Of a DNA stretch of 64,000 nucleotides, positions 24,509 to 31,899 are shown piece by piece. Each line of letters opens with the position of its first letter. The first letter of the stretch is position 1. This stretch comes from Actinomadura sp. WMMA1423. Lineage in GTDB: Bacteria; Actinomycetota; Actinomycetes; Streptosporangiales; Streptosporangiaceae. The notes beneath the pieces were generated by a model, which saw nothing but the letters and a program-made list of their open reading frames with translations, was not told the DNA's origin and did no database searches. The stretch is from positions 6,262,001 through 6,326,000 of the forward strand of contig NZ_CP041244.1 of the NCBI RefSeq assembly GCF_006547145.1, read 5' to 3'. Position numbers and translations under genes: made by a program.

Positions 24509-24996
24509 GGCGTCACCTCCTGCCGGCCGGGCTCGCGCATCTCGCTCGCCGCCCGCCGCACCGCCTTGACGATGTTCTGGTAACCGGTGCACCTGCACAG
24601 GTTGCCTTCCAGCCCCTCCCGGACCTCGTCCTCGGACGGGTCGGGGTTCTCCCTCAGCAGGTCGAGCGACGCCATGATCATGCCGGGCGTGCAGTAGCCG
24701 CACTGGAGCGCGTGCTCCTCGTGGAAGGCCTGCTGCATCGGGTGCGTGGTGCCGTCGACGCCGAGCCCCTCGACGGTCGTCACGTCGTGGCCGTCCGCCT
24801 GGACGGCGAGCACGGAGCAGCTCTTCACGCTCATGCCGTCCATCAGGACGGTGCAGGCTCCGCAGTTGCTGGTGTCGCACCCGACCGGGGTGCCGACCTT
24901 CCCCAGCCGTTCGCGCAGATAGTGGACGAGAAGGAGGCGCGGCTCGACGTCGTCTTCGTACGTCGCTCCGTCGACCTCCACACGGATACGTGGCAT
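24505..24996 (-). CDS. coxS: Molybdenum hydroxylase 2Fe-2S subunit (CoxS type)
   Basis: The 163-residue iron-sulfur subunit has the plant-ferredoxin-type cluster ligands Cys40, Cys45, Cys48 and Cys60 (CDTSNCGACTV...SC) and the second cluster set Cys99, Cys102, Cys134 and Cys136 (CGYCTPG, CRCTGYQNI). It relays electrons from CoxL to CoxM. The ATG at 24996 has GGGAG upstream. It is the first gene of the operon coxS-coxL-coxM, with 4-bp overlaps at both junctions. An upstream extension to 25083 is open but has no family homology that I recognise. Confidence 0.94.
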   Translation of the reverse strand: MPRIRVEVDGATYEDDVEPRLLLVHYLRERLGKVGTPVGCDTSNCGACTVLMDGMSVKSCSVLAVQADGHDVTTVEGLGVDGTTHPMQQAFHEEHALQCGYCTPGMIMASLDLLRENPDPSEDEVREGLEGNLCRCTGYQNIVKAVRRAASEMREPGRQEVTP

Positions 24997-25136
24997 GCGG
25001 TTTCTCCCAGGGACGTCTCGGGGTGGACTGTGAGAGACGCCCCTGGGAGGGGCACGCTGATCCGGCCACGTCATCGGGGCCACCTCCGTGGAAGGCGACC
25101 CTACGAACCTAATCCGGGGTTGAATGCCGCACTAGT

Positions 25137-25167
25137 CCCAGACGTCGCTTATTTACCGACGTCTGGG
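25137..25167. terminator. Perfect 11-bp hairpin between the CHAP gene and coxS
   Basis: CCCAGACGTCG and CGACGTCTGGG are exact complements around a 9-nt A/T-rich loop (25148-25156); flanking AGT/ACT can extend it past a small bulge. It lies 14 bases after the CHAP stop, so it is probably a terminator, though it could be an operator for the cox operon. Confidence 0.7.
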
Positions 25168-25180
25168 GGACTGATGGCCG

Positions 25181-25888
25181 CTAGTGCACGCGGAGCAGAA
25201 CCGGCCACGTCTTCGCCCCGACGATCCCGTCGTCGGAGACGCCGCCCCACCGCTGCACGGCCTTGACGGCCGACTCGGTGGTGTCGTCGAACTTCCCGGT
25301 CATGCTCACCTCGGGGTGGCTGCGCGCCAGCAGCAGACCCTGAAGGCTCTCCACGTGCTCCCCGGAGTCGCCCTTGCTCAGCTGCGGCAGCTTCTTCACC
25401 ATGTCCTCCGTCCAGTTGCCCCCGCCGTAGGCGGGCCGTCCGTAACCGGCGATGACGCCGGAATCCCTGACGCGGCGCCTCACCGAGTCACTCGTGTTGC
25501 CCTCGATCGTCTGCAGCCGCCCGCCGCCGAGGACCTTCTCGACGACGCCGACATGGTCGATCGCGCCGATGCTGTTGGTGGCGCCCCAGTCGAAGAACAC
25601 GATGTCGCCGGGCTTCGCCTGGTTGACGCTCGCGGTCGTCCCGCTGTGCCAGCGTCCCGCCTTCTGGAAGTCCTGCGCGTGCCACACGGTGTAGGCGCGG
25701 TCCCCGCCCGGCAGGACGGCGCTCGCGTTCCCGCTGTGGCGCGCCCAGTAGGTGATGGCCATGTCGCACCAGGACGCCCTGAGGAACTCGTCGCCGTGCC
25801 TGGACGCGTACTCGCGCGTGATGGTGTTAGGGCGGCCCGACATCCCGAGCGACTTGCGGGCCTCTGCGATCATCCCCGCGGCGCTCAT
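25181..25888 (-). CDS. CHAP-domain peptidoglycan lysin with binding domain, no signal peptide
   Basis: The 235-residue protein has an N-terminal CHAP amidase/endopeptidase domain (~1-150) with nucleophile Cys41 in SWCDMAITYW, His112 in DHVGVV and Asn131 in IEGN, and a C-terminal PG_binding_1 repeat (~165-235, KGDSGEHVESLQGLL...GIVGAKTW). It carries no signal peptide or membrane segment, so it stays cytosolic unless released by lysis, a holin or an injection machine. Phage lysins have this design, but no other phage genes are near. Its ATG overlaps the stop of a 47-residue acidic protein in ATGA, so the two are made together. Confidence 0.88.
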   Translation of the reverse strand: MSAAGMIAEARKSLGMSGRPNTITREYASRHGDEFLRASWCDMAITYWARHSGNASAVLPGGDRAYTVWHAQDFQKAGRWHSGTTASVNQAKPGDIVFFDWGATNSIGAIDHVGVVEKVLGGGRLQTIEGNTSDSVRRRVRDSGVIAGYGRPAYGGGNWTEDMVKKLPQLSKGDSGEHVESLQGLLLARSHPEVSMTGKFDDTTESAVKAVQRWGGVSDDGIVGAKTWPVLLRVH

Positions 25889-26028
25889 CCGGTGCCGTCC
25901 TCGCCGGCCAGGGCCTCCCCGCGGAAGATCCCGTCCGCGTCGGGCTCGCCGTACAGCTCCCGGAGGATCTGCTCCTCGTCGGGCTCGGTGGCCCGGTGGA
26001 CGTCGGGGTTCACGTCCACCTCATCCAT
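25885..26028 (-). CDS. 47-residue acidic protein coupled to the CHAP lysin
   Basis: The short product is strongly acidic (MDEVDVNPD..., EPDEEQILRELYGEPDADG) with no Cys, no membrane segment and no family I recognise. Its stop overlaps the lysin start (ATGA, 25885-25888), which implies translational coupling and a shared job. The upstream ribosome site is weak. It may be a partner, inhibitor or targeting peptide of the lysin. The reading frame rests on the coupling, a balanced hydrophilic composition and the absence of any better frame. Confidence 0.65.
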   Translation of the reverse strand: MDEVDVNPDVHRATEPDEEQILRELYGEPDADGIFRGEALAGEDGTG

Positions 26029-26375
26029 GTGAGTCGCTTCTGTGGTGTCTGTTCTGGTCTGGGGGGTCACGTTGCTTCTCCGAAGCGTCGGACTGTCCGA
26101 TCGGTCGGGAGCCTCCGTTCTGTGGGCGGCCCCCGGCCGACCGTAATAGGAACAACCCCCATTTCTCCGGATTTCCCGCAAAAACACGTATATGCGCGAT
26201 TCGTACCGCCTACCAGCCAAGACGACCGCCCGGCCGGGGCGGGCGGGCGGGCCCGGAGGGCGGCTGCCGGAGGGCGCCGGCCCGGGACGAATGGTCCGGT
26301 GGCGAATGGTCCGGTACCGCGGGCGCCGGTGTCCTGAGCAGGGGATATTTGGCGTTTCCGGGGTACGAGCCGCCT

Positions 26376-26471
26376 ATGTTCTTCTTTTCCTCTTCCCGGT
26401 TGGGATGCCTGGGGTCTGTGCTCGTGACCCTGGTGCTCACCTGGGCGGTGTACGTGTTCCTCAGCCGCTGA
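26376..26471 (+). CDS. 31-residue single-span membrane peptide
   Basis: MFFFSSSRLGCLGSVLVTLV and then LTWAVYVFLSR: a short polar start with RLGCLGS, one hydrophobic helix, and a basic end. Small peptides with an RLGCLGS-type start and a single helix recur in actinomycete genomes, to my recollection; the function is unknown. The ribosome site is weak. The gene stands alone between the lysin pair and the next operon. Confidence 0.5.
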   Translation: MFFFSSSRLGCLGSVLVTLVLTWAVYVFLSR

Positions 26472-26789
26472 GCCCGCGGCCTCCCCGGGCGCCCGGGCCG
26501 CGGCGCGCGCGAGGGAGCGGGGCAGGACGTCCAGGCCGTCGGCGGGCGATTCCGGGCGACTCTGGGTGATCGGCTTGACAAGGTTCGGTTACCGAGTGTC
26601 TCCTTGTCCGCATGACGTACCGCGCGCAGACCGGCAGCCCCGTGGCCCTCGGCCGCGTTGCCAGCGCGCTGTGTCCTTCGTGTCGCCGCTGATCCCTGCT
26701 CTGGGCGATCGCCGCTCTCGCCGAACGGTCTGCGTTCCGGCCGTCGATCGCCGTCTCCGGCCGACACACCCGCACGAAGGACTCTTCCC

Positions 26790-27227
26790 GTGGACCTTTC
26801 CGTGGTTCCCGACATCACCATGCGCGGCCAGGACGACCCGCACGCCCGCGTGATCGCCGTCCGCCCCGCGACCCTCGGTCAGCTCGCCGCCCGCGTCCGC
26901 GACCTCGCCGGACGCCCCGGCGAGTGGTGGGGGCTCGTCCGGTTCGACCCCGCGGGGCCGGTGCACGTCCCCCTCGACGGCGAGACCTGGCTGACCACCT
27001 GGCCGCCCGGCCCCGGCGGGACGATCCGCGCCCAGGTCGGCACCCTGATCGCGGGCGAGCTGGCGGAGGCCGTGCTCACCGCGCGCGGCGTCACCGAGCG
27101 GCCGCTGCGGGCCAACCGGGTCCGGGTGCACGGCGGGGGCACGCCCGCGCTGACGAATCCGGGGCCCGCGTTCGCGGTCAGCTTGCACGCCGCCGCAGCA
27201 CGTCCTTCGGGCCTCCCGCCCAGGTGA
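26790..27227 (+). CDS. Degenerate cysteine-dioxygenase-like cupin protein
   Basis: The 145-residue protein resembles the N-terminal and C-terminal parts of actinobacterial cysteine dioxygenase-like proteins: GEWWGLVRFDPAGPVHVPL, ETWLTTWPPGPGG and the closing HGGGTPALTNPGPAFAVSLH. The HxH iron-binding segment expected after the ETWL..W block is absent (TIRAQVG), and the downstream His is not in a metal context. It is therefore probably not an active dioxygenase; a structural or sensory descendant is more likely. GTG start at 26790 with GAAGGA upstream. Its 3' end overlaps the convergent lipoprotein gene by 50 bases. Confidence 0.6.
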   Translation: MDLSVVPDITMRGQDDPHARVIAVRPATLGQLAARVRDLAGRPGEWWGLVRFDPAGPVHVPLDGETWLTTWPPGPGGTIRAQVGTLIAGELAEAVLTARGVTERPLRANRVRVHGGGTPALTNPGPAFAVSLHAAAARPSGLPPR

Positions 27228-27624
27228 CGACCAGTTTCCCCGAGCGCAGCACGGCCCGCCCGTCGACCCGGTCGTGCGAGCCGTTCGCGCAGCTCAGCTT
27301 GATCCGCCCCTGCGCGTCCACGGTGCCGGTGCAAAAGCCCGGCGAGTTGAGGGCGGCGGCGCCCCGGAACAGGAACAGGGCCACGCGCCGGGAGCCGGAG
27401 CCCGCCGTCCAGGTGCCGTCCAGCTCCGACTTCTTCTCCGCGCCGGGCCGCACGCCGTTCTGCAGCGGCGGCGTCGGCCGCGCCGTGGGCGAGGCCGGCG
27501 GGCGGGCGGAGGCGGGCTCTCCCGAGTCGCTGCAGCCGGCCAGCGAGGCGGCGAGGAGCGCGGTGAGCAGCGTGGTGAGCAGCGCGGCGGGGAGCGGGCT
27601 CAGTGCGGGCACGGCCGGCCGCAT
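27178..27624 (-). CDS. Small secreted lipoprotein, unknown function
   Basis: The 148-residue product starts with a signal peptide and lipobox LAGC (Cys31), followed by a Ser/Pro/Ala-rich spacer (~35-65) and a ~75-residue compact domain. That domain (GTWTAGSGSRRVALFLF, FCTGTV...LSC) has two cysteines and a beta-rich look, not a family I can name. GGAGG precedes the ATG by four bases. The C-terminal coding end overlaps the convergent cupin-like gene. Confidence 0.78.
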   Translation of the reverse strand: MRPAVPALSPLPAALLTTLLTALLAASLAGCSDSGEPASARPPASPTARPTPPLQNGVRPGAEKKSELDGTWTAGSGSRRVALFLFRGAAALNSPGFCTGTVDAQGRIKLSCANGSHDRVDGRAVLRSGKLVVTWAGGPKDVLRRRAS

Positions 27625-27735
27625 GGGTCCTCCAGGAGATGGGGACGCGCGGCGGGCCCCGGGGGATTAGGCCCGCCGCGCGTGAACCGGGGGGTCGACG
27701 CGGGACGGCCTGGCCGCCCACGCAAGATCCACACC

Positions 27736-27764
27736 AATAGAAACCCGTAGGTTTTTCACGTCAA
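27736..27764 (-). promoter_or_regulatory. Possible promoter with palindrome in the spacer (for the lipoprotein gene)
   Basis: On the minus strand TTGACG and TCTATT are 17 bases apart, and AAACC-TACG-GGTTT lies between them (27741-27754). That is the layout of a repressed promoter, perhaps under the adjacent TetR protein. Weak -10 box; read with caution. Confidence 0.35.
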
Positions 27765-27857
27765 GATGCCCGGCGGCGTCCGGCCGCATCCGGTCAACGG
27801 GTCAACCGGTGGAGGCGGGCCGGGCCCCGGAACCGCCGCGACGGGACCGCGCCCCCG

Positions 27858-28589
27858 TCATGCCAGGTCAGCCGGGGGATCGCTCAGATACGGGGAGGCG
27901 GCCTCGCGGCCGACGAGGGGGAGCAGCGCGAAATAGGTGAGGGACGGCAGCAGCGACGGCAGCTCCTCCGCCTCGCCCGTCTCCATCTGGACGTGTATCG
28001 CGCTGTAGATGCCGCCCACGATCGCGTCGACGACCGGGATCGGGACGGGCGGCAGGGACGGGTCGGTGAAGAAGACGCGGAACCGGGTGAGGTTGTCGAT
28101 GCGCGCCTGCCTGACCTGCGGGCCCGCCGCGTTCGCCTCCACCAGCGACGCCCGCGCGAACCGGGGCTCCCGGGCGAGGGCGGCGAGCAGCGCGCGGAGG
28201 CCGGCGTGGACCCCGTCGGGCCAGGACGGGGCCGCCTCGTAGGCCTCGGTCATGCGACGGAGCAGGATGTCCATGCCGCGCTGGTAGGCGGCGAGGAAGC
28301 ACTCGTCGAGGTCGGGGAAGTGCGCGTAGAACGTCTTCTTCGTGACGCCCGCGCCCTCGGTGACCCGGCTGATCGTCGTGTGCGCGTAGCCCCGCTCCGA
28401 GACGACGTGGACGAACGCGTCGATCAGCCGCTCGCGCTGGATCCCGGCGACGGTCTCGGGGGAGAGCCCGTGGCGGCCCGGCTTGATCGCGCGGTCCGGG
28501 TCCAGCGCGGACCGGGAACCGGGCAGCGCTTCCGCGCGGCCCGCCTCCGGTGTCCCGGCCTTCCCCGCCATCGGCCCTCGCTTCGTCAC
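27858..28589 (-). CDS. TetR-family transcriptional regulator
   Basis: The 243-residue protein carries the HTH at ~50-98 (ERLIDAFVHVVSERGYAHTTISRVTEGAGVTKKTFYAHF) after a ~45-residue polar N-terminal arm. The C-terminal ligand domain is unassigned. The GTG at 28589 gives the longest form; an ATG at 28571 with GAGGG upstream is an equally good start. It lies upstream of the lipoprotein gene on the same strand; targets are unknown. Confidence 0.85.
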   Translation of the reverse strand: MTKRGPMAGKAGTPEAGRAEALPGSRSALDPDRAIKPGRHGLSPETVAGIQRERLIDAFVHVVSERGYAHTTISRVTEGAGVTKKTFYAHFPDLDECFLAAYQRGMDILLRRMTEAYEAAPSWPDGVHAGLRALLAALAREPRFARASLVEANAAGPQVRQARIDNLTRFRVFFTDPSLPPVPIPVVDAIVGGIYSAIHVQMETGEAEELPSLLPSLTYFALLPLVGREAASPYLSDPPADLA

Positions 28590-28621
28590 CTGCCGTCGGG
28601 ATCACACTACTCGGCGTTCCC

Positions 28622-28644
28622 GGCGCGGGGGGAAGCCCCGCGCC
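28622..28644 (-). terminator. Terminator hairpin
   Basis: A perfect 9-bp stem (GGCGCGGGG / CCCCGCGCC) with a 5-nt loop lies just after the stop of the 70-residue membrane protein gene. Confidence 0.6.
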
Positions 28645-28669
28645 CTGCGGCGCGGGTCACAGCCGCACG

Positions 28670-28882
28670 TCAGCGCAGGTGCCGGCGGCGCGAACGGGTC
28701 AGCACCCGGACGGTGCCGACGAGCCCGAGGCCGATCAGCACGACCGGGACCATCGTCGTCACGGGCAGGACTCCGCCGTCCGTCAACCCGTCCGCGAGGA
28801 AGAGGCCCGCCAGGGACAGGAAGAACAGCCCCGTCACGGGCCCCGCCGGATCGAACCGGAACCGCTTCTTCTCACCGGTCAT
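28670..28882 (-). CDS. 70-residue protein with two membrane segments
   Basis: After a short charged start (MTGEKKRFRFD) it has two hydrophobic helices (about 12-28 and 35-55) and a basic tail (RSRRRHLR). It lies 91 bases after the PspC/toastrack gene on the same strand, so is probably the last gene of the PspC envelope module. No named family. The ATG at 28882 is chosen for the compact product; an in-frame ATG six codons earlier is possible. Confidence 0.68.
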   Translation of the reverse strand: MTGEKKRFRFDPAGPVTGLFFLSLAGLFLADGLTDGGVLPVTTMVPVVLIGLGLVGTVRVLTRSRRRHLR

Positions 28883-28973
28883 CGTTCCGCCCGCCCCCAT
28901 CTCGCTGAGATCCTTCTGCTCGGTGCCTTCGAAGCCGGTGCCTTGGTGGTCGGCTCCGGCCGCCCGCCGGCGC

Positions 28974-30413
28974 TCAGACACGGTGCACGTCCACGTCCCC
29001 GAGCTTGCCGCGGATCCGCAGGACGATCACCGGCGGGTTCGCGGCGGGCGCGCCCTCCGGTTCCAGGGTCCGCACGACCTTGGCGGCGGGCCCGCTCGTC
29101 GTCCGGTGGTCGATCCGCACGTCGCCGAGCCCGATCCGCGCGTCCACCAGGACGCGGGCGGAGGGCGGCACCGTGACCTCGAGCCCGCCGAGCCCGACCT
29201 CGGCGTCGATCGTGACGCGCTGGCCGGCCGCGACCGGCAGGGCGGTGAGGTCGAGGTCGCCCTGCCCGACTCCCACCTTGTACACGCGGTCGATCTGCGA
29301 GGTGTCGGTGGGCCGCCAGTCGACCTCCCCGTACTCGGCGTTGCGCGGGACGTCGCCCGCGACCGAGGTGGTGAGCATGGCGAGGGTCAGCACCGTCCCG
29401 GCCGCCGCGAGGCCGCGGGTGCGGAACCAGCCGCCGATGACGAGGCCGAGCCCGACGACGGCGAGCGCGGGCGCCATGACGATCAGCCAGGAGTCCGGCG
29501 CGGCGTAGGACCGGGCGACCGGGAGCATCGCCGCGCCGGCACCCATGGCGGCGAGCAGCGTGATCGCCGTCGCGGGCGCCATCCCGCCCCCGCAGCCGTG
29601 CTCGGCGGGCGCCTTCGCGGTCCCCGCGGCCTCGGGCGCCCGGGTCCAGGCGGCCGAGTACGCGGCGAGGTCGATCATGCCGTCGGGCAGGCCGCCCGCC
29701 CCCGGCCGCGAGGACCCGTGCCCGCCGGAGGACTGGTGCTCCCCGAAGGACCCGTGCTCCCCGAAGGACCCGTGCTCGCCGAAGGGCTCGTCCTTGGTGA
29801 GGCGCACGCCGCCGACGGTGGCGGACTCCGCCCGGGTCCACTCCGCGTGGGGCTCCGGTGGATGCCCCGTCATCCGTTCGGGGACGGTACGCGCCGCGGC
29901 CAGGAGGTCCACACCCCGCGAGTGCGCGACCAGCAGCACCAGCCCGACCACCACCAGTGGCGCGATGGCGTCGGTGGGGACCCCGCCGAACAGGCTGAAC
30001 GCGACGCCCATGCACAGCAGGGCGCCGAGGATCGTGAGGACCGCCTGCCCGTCGAACCACCGCTTGAACCACTGCTCGGCGAGCGAGGACTCGCCCGGGC
30101 TCGCCGGCATCAGCAGCGCCGCCACGATGTAGAGGAAGATCCCCTGCCCGTGCGCGAGAGTGAGGATCGCGAACCCCACGCGGAGCACGACCGGGTCGAT
30201 GCCGGTGTAGCGGGCGAGGCCCGTGCACACGCCGGCGAGCACCTTCCCCTCGGGATCCCGCGCCAGCCGCCGGTAGCCGTCCGCGGACGGGCCGCCGCCG
30301 CTTGCCGCGCCGGTGTCGGCCCCATGGCTCTCGCTGTGCCCGCTGTCGTGCGCGTCGTCGCCGGGTCCGCGCGGATCGTCTTTCCGGCCTTCTTCCTCGC
30401 CCATGCCAGTCAT
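28974..30413 (-). CDS. PspC-domain membrane protein with C-terminal LiaF/toastrack-like domain
   Basis: The 479-residue protein has an N-terminal PspC domain (~45-105: LARDPEGKVLAGVCTGLARYTGIDP..., then a hydrophobic helix), several more membrane helices (two before ~190, three at ~280-360), and a C-terminal ~110-residue beta-repeat domain (VGVGQGDLDLTALPV, VGLGGLEVTVPP, IGLGDVRIDHR) of the LiaF/DUF2154 toastrack kind. Such proteins sense or transmit envelope stress. It is divergent from a PspC histidine kinase/LuxR regulator pair. Its cytoplasmic loop has three FGEHGS-type repeats. Start ATG 30413 (MTGMGEEEG) or 30404; neither has a clear ribosome site. Confidence 0.85.
   Translation of the reverse strand: MTGMGEEEGRKDDPRGPGDDAHDSGHSESHGADTGAASGGGPSADGYRRLARDPEGKVLAGVCTGLARYTGIDPVVLRVGFAILTLAHGQGIFLYIVAALLMPASPGESSLAEQWFKRWFDGQAVLTILGALLCMGVAFSLFGGVPTDAIAPLVVVGLVLLVAHSRGVDLLAAARTVPERMTGHPPEPHAEWTRAESATVGGVRLTKDEPFGEHGSFGEHGSFGEHQSSGGHGSSRPGAGGLPDGMIDLAAYSAAWTRAPEAAGTAKAPAEHGCGGGMAPATAITLLAAMGAGAAMLPVARSYAAPDSWLIVMAPALAVVGLGLVIGGWFRTRGLAAAGTVLTLAMLTTSVAGDVPRNAEYGEVDWRPTDTSQIDRVYKVGVGQGDLDLTALPVAAGQRVTIDAEVGLGGLEVTVPPSARVLVDARIGLGDVRIDHRTTSGPAAKVVRTLEPEGAPAANPPVIVLRIRGKLGDVDVHRV
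29735..29790. repeat. 18-bp tandem repeat coding FGEHGS
   Basis: Three near-identical 18-bp units code Phe-Gly-Glu-His-Gly-Ser in a cytoplasmic loop of the PspC protein. In-frame units can change in number without breaking the gene. Confidence 0.75.
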
Positions 30414-30554
30414 GGTCGCGTGCGACCCGCGGTGGACGGTATCGGGGACGTCCCTGATTCCGACCCTGAGACGGGCCCGGGGGTGGTCCCTGATGCGGAT
30501 TATGCCCGGGCGTGTGACGATCGATGACGTGGGAGAACCTTGGAGAGGGCGGCG

Positions 30555-31808
30555 GTGAGCAAGGAGACGGCGGGTCCACCGGGAGCGTCGGCGCCACCGG
30601 GACCGGCAGAACCGGCCGGACCGGCGGCGCAGGCGTCGGGTGCGACGGTGCTGGCGCCCGGCCGGCTGGAGCGGGCGGCCGAGGGGCGCCTCGTCGCCGG
30701 GGTGTGCCGCGGCCTGGCCGTGCACCTCGGCGTGGACGTGTTCATCGTCCGGGGCGCGTTCGTCCTGCTCACGATGGCGAGCGGGCTCGGCGTCGCCGCC
30801 TACGCGGCGTTCTGGATCCTCGTGCCCGCCGGCGAGAAGGCCCCGGCCGGGGCCGGGCGGAGGCGGCGCGGCCGGGACTGGGGCCAGCTGCTCGCCTACG
30901 CGGCGGTCGCGGTCGGGCTCGCGACGCTGCCGTGGGGCGCGGCGGGGGTCGTCCGGTGGGCGCTGTGGCCCTTCATCGTCGGCGGCGTCGGCGTCGCGAT
31001 CCTCTGGCAGCAGGCCGACCGCGACCAGCGGCAGCGCTGGACGCTGCCGCTGCGCCAGCGGTGGCTGCGCAGCCTGCTCGGACTGCTCCTCGTCGTCGGC
31101 GGCATCGGCGGATTCCTGGCGCAGAAGGTGGAGGCCGCCCAGGCGCGCTCCGTCCTCATCGCCACGCTGATCATCCTCACCGGGGTCGCGGTGATCGTGA
31201 CGCCGTGGGTGGTGCGGCTCTGGCAGGACCTCGACGCCGAGCGGCACGAGCGCATCCGCTCGCAGGAGCGCGCCGAGCTCGCCGCCCACATCCACGACTC
31301 CGTGCTGCACACGCTGACGCTCATCCAGCGCAACGCGCAGGACACCCGCGAGGTGCAGCGGCTCGCCCGCTCCCAGGAGCGGACGCTGCGCACCTGGCTC
31401 TACCAGCCGCGCGCCGACCCCGACCGGACGTTCGCCGCGGCGATCAGGGAAACGGCGGGCGAGGTCGAGGACGACCACGGCGTGCCGATCGAGGTCGTCT
31501 GCGTGGGCGACACCGCGCTCGACGAGCGGCTCGGCTCCGCGCTGCAGGCCGCGCGGGAGGCGATGGTGAACGCCGCCAAGTACGCGGAGGCGCCGTCGGT
31601 GTCGGTGTACGCCGAGGTGGAGGGCGACGAGATCGCCGTCTTCGTCCGCGACCGGGGCAAGGGATTCGATCTCGACCAGGTCCCGGGGGACCGGATGGGC
31701 GTCCGGGGGTCCATCATCGGACGTATGGAGCGCAACGGTGGGAAGGCCACCGTCCGCACCGCGCCGGGCGAGGGCACCGAGGTGCGCCTGGAGATCAAGA
31801 AATCGTGA
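30555..31808 (+). CDS. PspC-domain sensor histidine kinase
   Basis: The 417-residue kinase has an N-terminal PspC domain (~36-95, LERAAEGRLVAGVCRGLAVHLGVD), membrane helices at about 112-152 and 170-222, and a HisKA_3-type kinase with phosphoacceptor His247 in HIHDSVLHTL. The HATPase N-box is EAMVNAAKYAEA and the G-box GKGFD. GTG 30555 was chosen, with GGAGAGG upstream. It pairs with the LuxR-type regulator 91 bases downstream and is divergent from the PspC/toastrack protein, so the three should form one envelope-stress circuit in which PspC domains on both membrane proteins may interact. Confidence 0.9.
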   Translation: MSKETAGPPGASAPPGPAEPAGPAAQASGATVLAPGRLERAAEGRLVAGVCRGLAVHLGVDVFIVRGAFVLLTMASGLGVAAYAAFWILVPAGEKAPAGAGRRRRGRDWGQLLAYAAVAVGLATLPWGAAGVVRWALWPFIVGGVGVAILWQQADRDQRQRWTLPLRQRWLRSLLGLLLVVGGIGGFLAQKVEAAQARSVLIATLIILTGVAVIVTPWVVRLWQDLDAERHERIRSQERAELAAHIHDSVLHTLTLIQRNAQDTREVQRLARSQERTLRTWLYQPRADPDRTFAAAIRETAGEVEDDHGVPIEVVCVGDTALDERLGSALQAAREAMVNAAKYAEAPSVSVYAEVEGDEIAVFVRDRGKGFDLDQVPGDRMGVRGSIIGRMERNGGKATVRTAPGEGTEVRLEIKKS

Positions 31809-31899
31809 GCGCCGCCGGGGCCGTCGTCCGGCGCGGCGCTGGGCATGGGAGGCGGCCGACCGGCACCGCCGGGGGCCGCCTCCCGCGGAGGAGCGGGGC

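Noticed and set aside
22229..24583. A long plus-strand frame antisense to coxL
   Set aside because: No ribosome site, no domain, and low-information composition; the minus strand codes a complete CoxL.
25181..26028. The CHAP gene as part of a prophage
   Set aside because: No holin, tail, capsid, integrase or attachment repeat is found in the surrounding 10 kb.
27993..30527. A long plus-strand frame antisense to the TetR and PspC genes
   Set aside because: It crosses two real genes and their spacer and has no recognisable domain.
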